Positions 36,507-45,547 of a DNA stretch of 64,000 nucleotides are shown one piece after another. Every line of letters starts with the position of its first letter. The stretch's first letter is position 1. Source of the DNA: Acinetobacter bohemicus ANC 3994 (lineage in GTDB: Bacteria; Pseudomonadota; Gammaproteobacteria; Pseudomonadales; Moraxellaceae); contig NZ_KB849164.1 of assembly GCF_000367925.1 (NCBI RefSeq), positions 1,159,482-1,223,481 on the forward strand. The letters run 5' to 3'. The translations under genes were made by a program, and so were the position numbers. The notes under the pieces were generated by a model. It was not told the origin of the DNA, made no database searches, and worked only from the letters and a program-made list of their open reading frames with translations.

Positions 36507-36664
36507 GCAAAAAAAACCCACACATGGAAGAGTGGGCTAAAACTAAGAACGCCTTGGAGGGCGTTAGAAACCACAGCTAGTTTCTGATTATCATTATCAT
36601 TTATGTAAAGTAACTTTACAGTGGCTAAATATACCAAAAATACAAATAATGCCAACCAAATCAT
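36507..36664 (-). ncRNA. Structured RNA with hydrophobic peptide frame, copy 2
   Basis: On the minus strand an ATG at 36664 opens a frame beginning MIWLALFVFLVYLATVKLLY, a single membrane helix. It runs into three hairpins, GAAAC-TAGCTGTG-GTTTC, AACGCC/GGCGTT (36548-36565) and the terminator stem CCCAC..GTGGG with eight T (36507-36537). Copy 1 (13681-13840) has VILFALFLIIV at the same place. The peptide, if made, resembles type I toxins. The frame reads through the terminator to TAA 36503, so its true end is unclear. Confidence 0.55.
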
Positions 36665-36701
36665 ATGATTACCTATACTTAACTCATTATTTAGAATAAT
36701 T

Positions 36702-36730
36702 AAAAAGCTCGATCTACTGACCGAGCTTTT
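36702..36730 (+). terminator. Hairpin terminator
   Basis: AAAAAGCTCG-ATCTACTGAC-CGAGCTTTT with A and T flanks, usable on both strands. It separates the structured RNA from the next minus-strand gene. Confidence 0.7.
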
Positions 36731-36796
36731 GTTGTTATATAAATTGTAAAGTAGCTCATTAAAATCACGCTTATTTGTGAGGTTAATTTAAAGAAA

Positions 36797-36955
36797 TTAC
36801 ACGGTAGTATTTTCAACTTTAACATTTTCATCTAACTGAGAATTTTTAGTGCTTTCATCAAACTGAGCGTTTTTTGGATTTTGCTTCTTATTCTTCATCT
36901 TCTTATAGCAATATCCCGCTGCCACACCTGCACCAATGAGAGCTAACAATTTCAT
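36797..36955 (-). CDS. Small exported or membrane-anchored peptide
   Basis: 52 aa from ATG 36955 with the strong ribosome site GAGGTGAG. The N-terminus MKLLALIGAGVAAGYCYKKMK is a short hydrophobic anchor (YtxH-like in style), followed by a hydrophilic tail with the repeated QFDES/QLDEN motif (NAQFDESTKNSQLDENVKVE). The function is unknown. Confidence 0.62.
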   Translation of the reverse strand: MKLLALIGAGVAAGYCYKKMKNKKQNPKNAQFDESTKNSQLDENVKVENTTV

Positions 36956-37096
36956 CACTCACCTCAAAACAAAAAACATGGGAATACAAACCCTATCACC
37001 CATTCTTATAGCTTTACATATTCAATTGGATTATTTTTTATACAAAATGTAATTTATATACAAAAAACAAAGAATGCTCTTGTATCCTATAAAAAT

Positions 37097-37130
37097 AAAG
37101 CCACCCAATAATGAAATTAGATGGCTTTTT
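37097..37130 (-). terminator. Terminator of the DUF2147 gene
   Basis: AAAGCCA..TGGCTTTTT with a short stem and T tracts on both sides, 47 bases past the stop at 37177. Confidence 0.6.
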
Positions 37131-37176
37131 ATTTAGATGACTTTCATTTTTGAATCATTGATTAATGAAAATAATA

Positions 37177-37635
37177 TTAGAGTTTCTTCCAGATCATGTT
37201 GCTTACAGTATTGCCATTTTTAGCTTTACCTTGGACTTTCATTTGATCTCCTGAAGTATTTAGACGGGCATCAATATTATATACTCGTCCATCCTGTGGG
37301 TTGACCCACACGCCTTTGCTGAATTGTTGATTGCTAGCATCCGCAACAAGCCCGTTTAGCGCCTCCATTCCAAAAATCGGCTGATTCTTTAATGTACCCT
37401 GACATTTGGTGCACACTTCAGTCTTGGGTGTACCTGGTAAAGGATAATTTTTAGTAATGACAGCACTATATTGCTGTGTTTTTGAATTCTTACGGATCAC
37501 AATATCTGAAATATAATAGCCAGTATAGTCATCTATAACCTTCCATGTACCAATTAACGGATCAACAGGCATAGCAGCTAATGGATTGATGAGTCCAAAC
37601 AGTAGTGCAGCAGCACCAATAAATTTACGGTTCAT
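37177..37635 (-). CDS. Exported DUF2147 protein
   Basis: 152 aa with signal peptide (cleavage near LAAMP, residue 21). The DUF2147 pattern is clear: DPLIGTWKVIDDYTG, the cysteine pair CTKCQGTLKNQPIFGMEALNGL and the C-terminal GKAKNGNTVSNMIWKKL. The family is a lipocalin-like periplasmic beta-barrel domain of unknown function. Confidence 0.87.
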   Translation of the reverse strand: MNRKFIGAAALLFGLINPLAAMPVDPLIGTWKVIDDYTGYYISDIVIRKNSKTQQYSAVITKNYPLPGTPKTEVCTKCQGTLKNQPIFGMEALNGLVADASNQQFSKGVWVNPQDGRVYNIDARLNTSGDQMKVQGKAKNGNTVSNMIWKKL

Positions 37636-38068
37636 AAAAAAGATATTTACAATTCAGCGGGAAAAAAAGCACGGTTGTGCGTAAAGTGCGCGAGATTATA
37701 ACAATTATTTTTTCTAAAAAAATAATATTTTCATTAAAATTAAATATATAGTTGATAACTAGCTTAAGAAATTAAATCAGAATATGACTTCTTTAAGTCA
37801 AAATTGGAATTTCTTTTGATTGTCACACTGTTTAATTACGATTAGATTAAGAGAAGACAGCGCACGGTACACAATAACCAATTAATTTATTTAAAATAAA
37901 TAACTTACAAATATTTATACAACATAAAAAGCCGATAACAACCCGTTACTTTAATACGATGGATGTTATTAACTCGCACAAGACTTACTTCGGTGGATTT
38001 TGAATATCTTCCACTATCCTTTTCAAACCTGATAAAATTTATACACAGCATAAAAACGTGGTGGACAT
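37636..38068. other. Divergent intergenic region
   Basis: 433 AT-rich bases between the minus-strand DUF2147 gene and the plus-strand 27-aa membrane peptide. No hairpin or open frame stands out. Confidence 0.4.
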
Positions 38069-38152
38069 ATGCAAATGGAAACAGCTGTCATCTCACTAAT
38101 CATCGCTATCATCATTATTATTCTTGTCACTATGTACAATAAAAAGCGCTGA
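38069..38152 (+). CDS. 27-aa single-helix membrane peptide
   Basis: ATG 38069, seven bases after the ribosome-site-like GTGGTGG. MQMETAVISLIIAIIIIILVTMYNKKR has a short polar start, one uninterrupted helix of about 17 aliphatic residues and a basic end, the layout of small inner-membrane proteins such as KdpF. Its size makes chance possible. The clean topology supports it. Confidence 0.5.
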   Translation: MQMETAVISLIIAIIIIILVTMYNKKR

Positions 38153-38536
38153 TTTTCAAAATGAAATTTTCAAATTTACTTTGATGTGGATTTTCTTTTA
38201 TCAATTTTTCTTTATAATTCTCAATTTAATAAAATCAGAATGATTAGAGTCAAATACGGCCTACTCTACTTCTTGCACTTCTTATCACAAACTGCTAAAA
38301 GCAATTAGAGGAAGTAACGCCATCAGAAGCAGTCAAAGTATATGAATTTGCTAAAATTCAATATTAAGCTATTATTTTTAGAATCTTATCCATTTTAATT
38401 GCACTATTTTCTTTAATAATATTTGATAAAATAAATCTGGACTCAATTTTTTGTTTAAAACATGAAAAGTATTGCTGGGAAAATACTCAATCGTTTTTTT
38501 GATATTAATTTTTACTATTAATGGCAGGATAATTAA
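38153..38536. other. Intergenic region
   Basis: 384 bases upstream of the GAF-GGDEF gene. AT-rich, with short unassigned frames around 38280-38330. The promoter of the cyclase presumably lies in 38400-38520. Confidence 0.4.
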
Positions 38537-39472
38537 ATGAATAGTGCTGAATTTAAAAACTTCGAAGAAGCTGGTCAGGCTGTTTTAAAATTTTTATATC
38601 AAAAATTTGGTTTTAATTTATGGATGATTACTCGTACTGAGGGTGATGATTGGATTGTGCTTCAAAGTGAAGATAATGGATATAATGTTCAACCCGGTCA
38701 AGTATTTCGTTGGGCTGACTCTTTCTGTTCTCATATGGTACAAGGCAAAGCCCCCAGAATTGCTCCCCGATCAGAAGATATTCCACTTTATGTGAATGCA
38801 CCCATAGCTAAGCAGGTAGAGATCAAAGCATATATTGGCCAACCACTCACAAAAGAAGATGGTTCTCTTTTTGGTACGCTCTGCGCGATTGATCCCAAGC
38901 CTCAATCAGATGCAATAACGAAAGAAGCTGGACTAATTGATCTATTAGGTCAAATGCTAAGTTATATTTTACAAGGAGAATTACGAGAAGTTGAACAAAT
39001 ACGCCAACGTGAACGCTTTAAAGAAGAAGCTCTAAATGATTCATTGACTGGATTATTCAACCGTAGGGCATGGGATAACTTAATTAGTTTAGAGGAAGAA
39101 CGTTGTAAACGTTATGGGCACCCTACTGCCATTTTAATGATTGATCTTAATAATTTGAAGACTGTAAACGATAGTTTGGGACATACCGCGGGTGATGAAC
39201 TCATTCAAAAGGCAGCAACGGCTTTAAAAGGTTGTGTACGCAGTAATGATATTGTAGCTCGTTTGGGTGGAGATGAATTTGCGATTCTGAGTATTGAAAA
39301 TAATCAAATAAATGCAGAAAACTTAGTAAACAGAGTACTTCAAGTTTTTGCAGAAGCTAATATCAGTGCTGCTATTGGTCTTGCTATGCGCAATCCTCTT
39401 AATGGATTATTAAAAGCACTACAAGAAGCAGATGAGAAAATGTACGCGCATAAGAAAAAGATTAAGTCTTAA
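38537..39472 (+). CDS. Cytoplasmic GAF-GGDEF diguanylate cyclase
   Basis: 311 aa with no membrane segment. An N-terminal GAF-type sensor (about 1-150, FGFNLWMITRTEGDDWIVLQSEDNG, GQPLTKEDGSLFGTLCAID) is joined by a helix to a GGDEF domain starting at NDSLTGLFNRRAW. GGDEF is at 244-248 and the I-site RSND at 235-238. It should make c-di-GMP and be product-inhibited. Together with the Cache-GGDEF protein at 10.9 kb it gives the window two cyclases and no EAL protein. Confidence 0.92.
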   Translation: MNSAEFKNFEEAGQAVLKFLYQKFGFNLWMITRTEGDDWIVLQSEDNGYNVQPGQVFRWADSFCSHMVQGKAPRIAPRSEDIPLYVNAPIAKQVEIKAYIGQPLTKEDGSLFGTLCAIDPKPQSDAITKEAGLIDLLGQMLSYILQGELREVEQIRQRERFKEEALNDSLTGLFNRRAWDNLISLEEERCKRYGHPTAILMIDLNNLKTVNDSLGHTAGDELIQKAATALKGCVRSNDIVARLGGDEFAILSIENNQINAENLVNRVLQVFAEANISAAIGLAMRNPLNGLLKALQEADEKMYAHKKKIKS

Positions 39473-40240
39473 AGTTTTTGAAAAGATTAATTTTTTTAAG
39501 TAACCCCAATCCTGTTTAAGCGGATGCTTCCATCGTTTGAATCATCGGCTTATTTTGATGATAAAACTGATGGTCATATAACAAAGAATCATCCGATTAA
39601 ACTTTTACCTCATGTTGCAATTACTGCTATAGGTTTATACAGTTGAATACGCTGATTTTTACATACAGGCAACGTGGTTGAATCAATCCATAAATGACTA
39701 CTTTGGCATAATACTTACAGCTAGTTACCTTGTTTTACAAAGCTGTACCATTGTATGGTCAAATGCGTTCAACGCTATTGATGTTTCCACACCACAGAAG
39801 CATGATTCAATACACTTCTTTGCAGCAATTCATAAAAATAACACTTGGTAGTACTGGACTAACCCGCACTTTCGGACAGTACGTTTTCCTTAACGCAAAG
39901 GGCATCAAAAAGTCGCTTTACTAAAAACAGATGATCATAAAAGTTTTGATATACTGAACATTTATTACCGAAGATCTATCAGATATCACACTTTTCAAAC
40001 ATGTAATTTCTAAAACCAAGAATCAATCAATACAGCTATATTTTTCTAAACTCTGCCTATTAATCACTTAAAGAATATCTAATTTATAGATGTCAATATA
40101 TTTTATATTAGACATAATAACTACTCTATAAAGTATAAATACCAATTTTTAGCGATATTCAAATCATATTAATTTTTATTAAATTAAATGGCTATTTAAT
40201 AGCTAGATTCATTTTTTTATTTTATTTTTAAGGCAATCTT
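39473..40240. other. Gene-poor region
   Basis: 768 bases. Fragments at 39500-39940 have less AT-rich, coding-like composition and could be decayed transposase or another gene, but every frame is broken. The stretch after 39960 is AT-rich and leads to the next small gene. Confidence 0.4.
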
Positions 40241-40438
40241 ATGTTCTGTTCAAAACACAGTATTTTAGCAATATTAGTTGTACTATCTTCATTTATATCT
40301 GTTTCAACTTCAGCATCAATGCAAATTATTCATAGTCTAGATTTTCCATCTCAGCCTCAAAAAATAACAAGTCAAACAAAAAATTGTAAAAATAATGAGC
40401 AATGCAAAATACTTGCAGTTAAAAACACTTCTAAATAA
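40241..40438 (+). CDS. Small exported hypothetical protein
   Basis: 65 aa with a signal peptide (MFCSKHSILAILVVLSSFISVSTSA). The mature part is about 40 residues, Gln/Lys/Ser-rich with two cysteines (NCKNNEQCKI) that could form a small loop. TTAAGGCAA precedes the ATG as ribosome site. The function is unknown. Confidence 0.58.
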   Translation: MFCSKHSILAILVVLSSFISVSTSASMQIIHSLDFPSQPQKITSQTKNCKNNEQCKILAVKNTSK

Positions 40439-40755
40439 CTAGGCTATACTAAATAATGTGTGAAAATTTATTTTTTCAATAATCAACTTGTTCATTTTTG
40501 CAAGTTGGTTAAAATTTTTATACAGATTTTCCGACTAATTTAAATTCGGTGATGTTTGTAATAAAATATTATATTTTTGGCAAAAACCGATTTTATATAC
40601 ATGATATGCACGTTATATATCGGTTTTCACCAAAGCATTATTACGCTATTTTCCATCGTGCATAGGTCATCATACTTTTTCTTACCCCACCCTTATTGTA
40701 TTTTTGGAAATTATTACAAAGCTGTTATAAATCAGCTAGCATGAATGGTAATAAC
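40439..40755. other. Convergent intergenic region
   Basis: 317 bases between convergent small genes. No strong hairpin. ATATATCGGTTTT at about 40614-40626 partly mirrors AAAACCGATTTTATAT at 40583-40598 and may form a loose terminator stem. Confidence 0.4.
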
Positions 40756-41199
40756 TCAAAAATTAAAAATAACAATTACTACTTTAATTGCCATAATCAA
40801 TAAGCAAATCACACCAATCATATAAGAAATAGTACGCCAAGGTTGAATACCGCCAAGATAAGTAATTGTATGAGCAACTCTGGCGATAGTGAAAATGTAA
40901 AATAACCACATAGTAAACTCATAGCTTGTATTCAGGATGATACATAATCCACCTAACACCCAGAATACAGGAATATTTTCTAAGTCATTTAGCCATGCTT
41001 GATTGGCTCTGATTACTTGCGGAAGCTCTTGATAATGCGCTGCGACTTTAACAAAATGAGCATCTTCAATATTTTTAAAAGCTTTATTTTTTATTCGATA
41101 AAATCCTTGATAGCAAGATATTACAAACATTTTAATAAAAAGTAATACAGAGCATAGGGCGTATACATATAAAAGATTATCCATACAATCATGATCCAT
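40756..41199 (-). CDS. MAPEG-family membrane protein
   Basis: 147 aa (142 if the second ATG, MDNLLYVYAL, is used) with four membrane helices. The MAPEG pattern is seen: a loop with RANQAWLNDLENIPVFWVLGGL (about 59-80), where R/N/xxNDLEN is the family's glutathione-binding stretch, and ARVAHTITYLGGIQPWRTISYMIG near the end. MAPEG enzymes conjugate or isomerise lipophilic substrates with glutathione. The bacterial role is unclear. Confidence 0.85.
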   Translation of the reverse strand: MDHDCMDNLLYVYALCSVLLFIKMFVISCYQGFYRIKNKAFKNIEDAHFVKVAAHYQELPQVIRANQAWLNDLENIPVFWVLGGLCIILNTSYEFTMWLFYIFTIARVAHTITYLGGIQPWRTISYMIGVICLLIMAIKVVIVIFNF

Positions 41200-41654
41200 A
41201 TAATTTATTAAAAGCTTTAGTTTTTCATCCTAACATTATTAATATTTTTTTATTACATTTTTTAGAAAACACGTTGCTTGAATGAATTAGAAATTCACAC
41301 AATGAACACGGACTGCGGCATACATTTTTTAAATCGAATGAGCTGTGCAGCCAGCATTCACATAAAAACCGTTCCAGTGTACTGAACTATGGAATTATTT
41401 GAGTAAGACATTGATGCTTATATGAAATGCACTTTAAATCATTTATCAGCAAAAAATTTCTTAGACTGAAAACAGTATTTTATATAGTGAATAATCATTT
41501 ACTTTTTTTAAATAGCAATAGCAAATGATTATTCGTTTTGTGAGTTATCTATTCGTAGAATAAAATATTTGCGGTCAATTATTTCAAATGATCTGGAATA
41601 GAATTAAACAAAATATCTGCTTATTAAATACATCAAGGGCATACAATAGAAAAG
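41200..41654. other. Intergenic region with a dispersed short repeat
   Basis: 455 bases. 41335-41352 (CGAATGAGCTGTGCAGCC) matches 21374-21391. AAATCATTT/AATGATT inverted sequences at 41437-41530 form possible weak stems. No gene. Confidence 0.45.
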
Positions 41655-42452
41655 CTATTTAACAACTCTTTTTCTGAACATATTTTCTACTATTTTTAGC
41701 ATTATAAACCTAGGAATAATACGAGCAAACTGAGCTGAAAAATAGTTTCTTTTTCCTGGAATACAATATAGCTGATTACGGCCTAAAGCCCATATAGCGG
41801 CATCAACAACTGTTTCTACTGTTGAAACTGGCATTCCATCTGTATCAGCATTTGCAACTTGAGCAAAATTTGTTGCAGTATTGCCAGGACATAATGCCAA
41901 AAACCTTACTCCTGAATCAAGATTTTCTCCTGCAATTGCTTCTGTAAAATTAAGCACAAAAGTTTTAGATGCTCCATATATAGCAATATAAGGAAGAGGT
42001 TGAAATGCGGCTGTTGATGCAACATTAATGATCAATCCTTGTTTTTTTTCAAGCATAGCTGGCAAAAGTAAATAGGTTAATGTGACTAAGCTATTGATAT
42101 TTAATGCCAGCATTTGATGATAACTAGTTAAAGGTTCATCTAAAAATTTTGCCCATTTTCCAAAACCAGCATTATTAATTAGAATATCAACTGTTATACG
42201 ATTTTCTCTTAAATATTCTGTTAATTTATAAACTGCATTAGCTTCGGCTAAATCTAAAATAATTACATATATATTAATGCCGTAAGCAGTTTTTAACTCT
42301 TGTGCTAGATCTTGCAGTTTCATTTCAGAGCGCGCAGTAATAACTAAGTCAATTCCATTTGCCGCAAGAGTTCTCGCAAACCCCATTCCTATACCAGATG
42401 ATGCCCCTGTAACTAAAGCCGTCTTACCCTTAAATGATGTCAATATATTCAT
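41655..42452 (-). CDS. Short-chain dehydrogenase/reductase
   Basis: 265 aa, classical SDR of the DltE/YqjQ type. TALVTGASSGIGMGFARTLA (10-29) binds NAD(P), NNAG is in ILINNAGFGKWAK, and the catalytic Ser-Tyr-Lys is INVASTAAF ... YGASKTF with Tyr about 157 and Lys about 161. The tail VENMFRKRVVK is basic and may touch the membrane. The substrate is unknown. Its promoter has MerR-type spacing and the MerR gene lies immediately upstream. Confidence 0.92.
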   Translation of the reverse strand: MNILTSFKGKTALVTGASSGIGMGFARTLAANGIDLVITARSEMKLQDLAQELKTAYGINIYVIILDLAEANAVYKLTEYLRENRITVDILINNAGFGKWAKFLDEPLTSYHQMLALNINSLVTLTYLLLPAMLEKKQGLIINVASTAAFQPLPYIAIYGASKTFVLNFTEAIAGENLDSGVRFLALCPGNTATNFAQVANADTDGMPVSTVETVVDAAIWALGRNQLYCIPGKRNYFSAQFARIIPRFIMLKIVENMFRKRVVK

Positions 42453-42482
42453 GTTTTGCCGTCTCTGTTTGTTCTGGCAAGT

Positions 42483-42514
42483 AATATAAACCTTTACCCT
42501 AAGGTGAGAGTCAA
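42483..42514 (-). promoter_or_regulatory. MerR-type promoter of the SDR gene
   Basis: On the minus strand TTGACT (42509-42514) and TTATAT (42484-42489) are separated by 19 bp, the overlong spacer that MerR regulators correct by DNA distortion. Between them lies the dyad ACCTTAGGGT. The MerR gene starts upstream. Confidence 0.72.
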
Positions 42515-42538
42515 GCGTATTTTTTAAAAAATCTCCTG

Positions 42539-42910
42539 TTATCCATGAATCTTTTCAACATCGTACATTTCTGTAAGCTCTTGCTCCAAGTCAAGTAAAT
42601 CTTCTTCTATTCTTTCTAACTCAGCCTTTTTCTGCAAAATTTGCAGATGTTTATCTTTAAAAAGCTGTTGAGCTATTTCTAGCGGAAACCGCTTTTCTTG
42701 CGCTTTAACTTCTGCCAGTGCAGCAATTTCAGAAAGACTAAAACCTACGGTCTGCGCCCGCTTAATCATTTTAATTAACTGAATATCTAATTGTTTATAA
42801 AAACGGTATTTACCCTTACGCTCTGGTGCTGGGATTAAACCTAAGTTCTCATAATGTCGAATCGCTTTTTGTGTTACACCTGTTACCAGAGCTAATTTTC
42901 CGATATACAT
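42539..42910 (-). CDS. MerR-family regulator (SDR-linked)
   Basis: 123 aa. HTH GKLALVTGVTQKAIRHYENLGLIPAPERKGKYRFYKQLD (3-41) followed by the long dimerisation coiled coil (EKRFPLEIAQQLFKDKHLQILQKKAELERIEEDLLDLEQEL). There is no cysteine in the effector region, so a metal sensor of the usual type is unlikely. It lies 86 bases upstream of the SDR gene on the same strand and probably activates it. Confidence 0.93.
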   Translation of the reverse strand: MYIGKLALVTGVTQKAIRHYENLGLIPAPERKGKYRFYKQLDIQLIKMIKRAQTVGFSLSEIAALAEVKAQEKRFPLEIAQQLFKDKHLQILQKKAELERIEEDLLDLEQELTEMYDVEKIHG

Positions 42911-42975
42911 CTATCTATCTCTTCTTCAATTTGTAGGTGATAAATATCATTAGGTCATTCATTCTTTCAAGCTTC

Positions 42976-43389
42976 TCAACTGCTTTCAATTTTTCTTAAT
43001 ACTGTGTCCCCAATGGATATTTTCACCACATCACAGTCTTTTCTTAATGGGCAAGGCTCACCTTTTATTAGATTTTCCAGCATCGCCTGCATCTGTTGCA
43101 ATTGCTCGATTTTTTCCTGAATTGCACCTAGCTTATCCTGCAAAATTTCCTGAAACTGTTCTGCTGGAATCTCACTTTCATTTACTAAATCGATGATCTG
43201 CCTGATCTCGGCAAGAGTAAATCCCAGATTCTTGGCAATCTGTATTAGTTGTAACTGTTGCAGGGTTTGTTCAGGATAATCCTTATAGCCATTATTGCGA
43301 ACTAATGGCTGAATCAACTTCATTTTCTCATAAAAGCGAATTGTATCCCGGCTCATATTTATCTGTTGTGATAGCTTGCCAATCAGCAT
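42976..43389 (-). CDS. MerR-family regulator (reductase-linked)
   Basis: 137 aa. HTH IGKLSQQINMSRDTIRFYEKMKLIQP (2-27), MerR dimerisation helix, and a C-terminal motif LIKGEPCPLRKDCDVVKI with two cysteines spaced C-x5-C, a possible sensor site, as in CadR/PbrR- or SoxR-like relatives. It is divergent from the NAD-dependent reductase gene, whose promoter has a MerR layout. Confidence 0.92.
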   Translation of the reverse strand: MLIGKLSQQINMSRDTIRFYEKMKLIQPLVRNNGYKDYPEQTLQQLQLIQIAKNLGFTLAEIRQIIDLVNESEIPAEQFQEILQDKLGAIQEKIEQLQQMQAMLENLIKGEPCPLRKDCDVVKISIGDTVLRKIESS

Positions 43390-43428
43390 GTATAACGCCC
43401 CTTTGCATTAATAATTTTTCAAAATCAC

Positions 43429-43460
43429 TTGACCATAGAGTGTACTCCATACTTTAGCTT
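43429..43460 (+). promoter_or_regulatory. MerR-type promoter of the reductase gene
   Basis: TTGACC (43429-43434) and TAGCTT (43455-43460) are 20 bp apart with the dyad GAGT-GT-ACTC between them. This places the transcript start near 43467, so the reductase must start at ATG 43492 and not at upstream candidates. Confidence 0.7.
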
Positions 43461-43491
43461 AAGCATGAACAATTCAATAGAGTACATATTC

Positions 43492-44571
43492 ATGCACATT
43501 TCAAATCAGATAGCTCTTGTGGTGGGGGCAACAGGATTTATCGGTAAATTTCTAATCGCGCGCCTGCTTAGCAACAATGCTCAGGTGTTTGCGCTATGCC
43601 GTAATGTCGAGCAGCAAGCCCCACAGCTTCGGCAGTGGCTGACAGATCAAGGTATTGCTCATCAACAGTTAAATTTTATTCAGGGTGATGTTACTCTGCC
43701 AAACTTAGGGCTGTCCAAGCAGGACTGGCAGCAACTCAAAGCAGTCAATTATCTTTACAACACCAGTGCCTTGTTTGCATGGAATTTAACAATGCAGCAG
43801 GCTAAGTCTGTTAATGTTAATGGGCTTGAGTTGTTATTAGAGCGCGTTAGTAAGCATTGCCAGTTAGAACGAGCAGTACACCTATCAGGCTATATGTTGA
43901 CCCTAAATGAGCATTTGCAGGCGGCTGGCATCTATCGGAATCGTATAGAGCAGACCGATTGGCCACGGGTCTATGCTAGATTGGGAGCGTATGAAGCATC
44001 TAAAATTCAAGGGCATTTCACTTGGGTTAAACACGCTATTCAATATAATATCCCATGGACAATTATCCATCCTGCCACTGTCATTGGCGATGAAACGTCT
44101 GGGGAAATTCCGTCTTATCAACCGATAGCACACCTTATCCAACAATTAAAACAAGGAAAAATGACAGCTATTCCTGGAACATCACAGCACTACTTGCCAT
44201 TGGTGTCGGTGACCATGTTGGTTGATGCTATAATTCATGCAGCCCAAGATCCAAACACCCTTCAGCAGGAAATTCTAGTGGCTAATCCTAAGCAAGTTTC
44301 CTTTCAGGAATTGATTCAGCTTATTGCACAGCAATTACATCTTAAGCCACCACGTTACTTTATTTCGCTAAAGTTACTTAAGCAGGTTTTAAAATGGAGT
44401 TGGTTGGCACAAAAACTAGATATGTCTGCTGAAATGCTAAATTTTATTAGAACGGAACCGCTCGATTTGGAGCGATTTATCGCATTAAATCAACAGTGGA
44501 ACATCCCAAATACCGATATTGAAAGTAAAGTAAAAAAGACCGTGGCATGGGTTAGTCGATTAAAATCTTAA
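43492..44571 (+). CDS. NAD(P)-binding extended SDR / thioester-reductase-like protein
   Basis: 359 aa from ATG 43492, chosen over earlier ATG or TTG codons because of the MerR-type promoter. The Rossmann motif ALVVGATGFIGKFLIARLL is at residues 7-25. YEASKIQGHFTWV carries the Tyr-x-x-x-Lys pair, followed by PWTIIHPATVIGDETSGEIP. The body is that of nucleoside-diphosphate-sugar epimerase/thioester reductase-like SDRs. The substrate is unknown. It is divergent from the second MerR regulator. Confidence 0.85.
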   Translation: MHISNQIALVVGATGFIGKFLIARLLSNNAQVFALCRNVEQQAPQLRQWLTDQGIAHQQLNFIQGDVTLPNLGLSKQDWQQLKAVNYLYNTSALFAWNLTMQQAKSVNVNGLELLLERVSKHCQLERAVHLSGYMLTLNEHLQAAGIYRNRIEQTDWPRVYARLGAYEASKIQGHFTWVKHAIQYNIPWTIIHPATVIGDETSGEIPSYQPIAHLIQQLKQGKMTAIPGTSQHYLPLVSVTMLVDAIIHAAQDPNTLQQEILVANPKQVSFQELIQLIAQQLHLKPPRYFISLKLLKQVLKWSWLAQKLDMSAEMLNFIRTEPLDLERFIALNQQWNIPNTDIESKVKKTVAWVSRLKS

Positions 44572-44649
44572 ACAGATTTTTATACTCAAATAGGCAGGTA
44601 TAACCTTTAAATTTTTTTAAATTCGCATAATACAGCTTATATGAGGGGT

Positions 44650-44675
44650 AAAAAGCGAGGATCTACTATCCTCGC
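44650..44675 (-). terminator. Terminator of the HAD gene
   Basis: GCGAGGAT-CTACT-ATCCTCGC is a perfect eight-bp stem, and the AAAA to its left becomes the T tract on the minus strand, about 45 bases past the stop at 44721. Confidence 0.8.
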
Positions 44676-44720
44676 GTCATGTAACGATGATTAGGTTAAA
44701 TGAGGAGAGCTCAAGGATAG

Positions 44721-45377
44721 TTAGTTCCATTCTAAATAGTGCATGTTTTTTAGTTTTTTACTTAAATTCTTTTGCTTATCCCCATTGATTAAATAAGGAT
44801 ATTTGCTATTTATCAAAATAGGATAATCATTTTTAATATCATCCGTATAGGTTGCAAACCATTTGTAATTTATCCCAATTAATTTCAATCGGTTAACTTT
44901 TTCTTCGTTTATACAATAGGTTCCTCCAACCCATCCACCTACTTTATTTTTTAGTGGTGTACCAACATACATGACATTTAAACCTATAGATTCTAATAAT
45001 TCTTTAGCTAATAACTCAGGAGACCCTGTTGCGATGACGATATCTCTACCTTCTATTAAATGAGAGTTAAGTTCAGAGATACCTTCTTTAAACCAATATA
45101 AATTAGGAATAGAATTATTTTTTATTCCCATTGCAAATGTTTTGAAATTTTCTTCAAGCTGCTGTCTACTTAGTCCATATGTAGCAATCCATAAAAATAT
45201 TGAAATTCCTAAAATTTTATATTTTTTAAATTTCATAAAAATTATTGCTAAAGGCATAATAGCAATTGCAGTTAGAAACCTAAGAGGATGAGATTTTAAT
45301 TGTTTAGTTATCCAAATTCTTGTAGCATCACTTGATAATAGTGTTCCATCCAAATCAAAAACAACAATTTCTGACAT
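44721..45377 (-). CDS. HAD-superfamily (subclass IB) phosphatase
   Basis: 218 aa. Motif I VVFDLDGTLL (5-14) carries the nucleophile Asp8. Motif II is IVIATGSPELLAKEL (Thr/Ser), and motif III/IV is KVGGWVGGTYC with YTDDIKNDYPIL (acidic pair). A membrane-prone hydrophobic cap segment (FLTAIAIMPLAIIF) is typical of the phosphoserine phosphatase-like, membrane-associated IB enzymes related to CicA. The substrate is unknown. Confidence 0.88.
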   Translation of the reverse strand: MSEIVVFDLDGTLLSSDATRIWITKQLKSHPLRFLTAIAIMPLAIIFMKFKKYKILGISIFLWIATYGLSRQQLEENFKTFAMGIKNNSIPNLYWFKEGISELNSHLIEGRDIVIATGSPELLAKELLESIGLNVMYVGTPLKNKVGGWVGGTYCINEEKVNRLKLIGINYKWFATYTDDIKNDYPILINSKYPYLINGDKQKNLSKKLKNMHYLEWN

Positions 45378-45547
45378 TTGTATTATATTCTCTGATATGA
45401 GGACTAATTAATTTTTCTAAAACCAACATAATATACCTTATACGAAATTCCTGAATTTCAAGCTTTTACTTAACATAAAATTTATTATATGGACCTAAAG
45501 TTTGTATAAATTCTTTATGTTAAATTGGCAGTATAGATGTTATATTT

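Noticed and set aside
39730..39924. 64-codon plus-strand frame
   Set aside because: No ribosome site or recognisable motif; it sits within a region of broken frames and could be a decayed gene.
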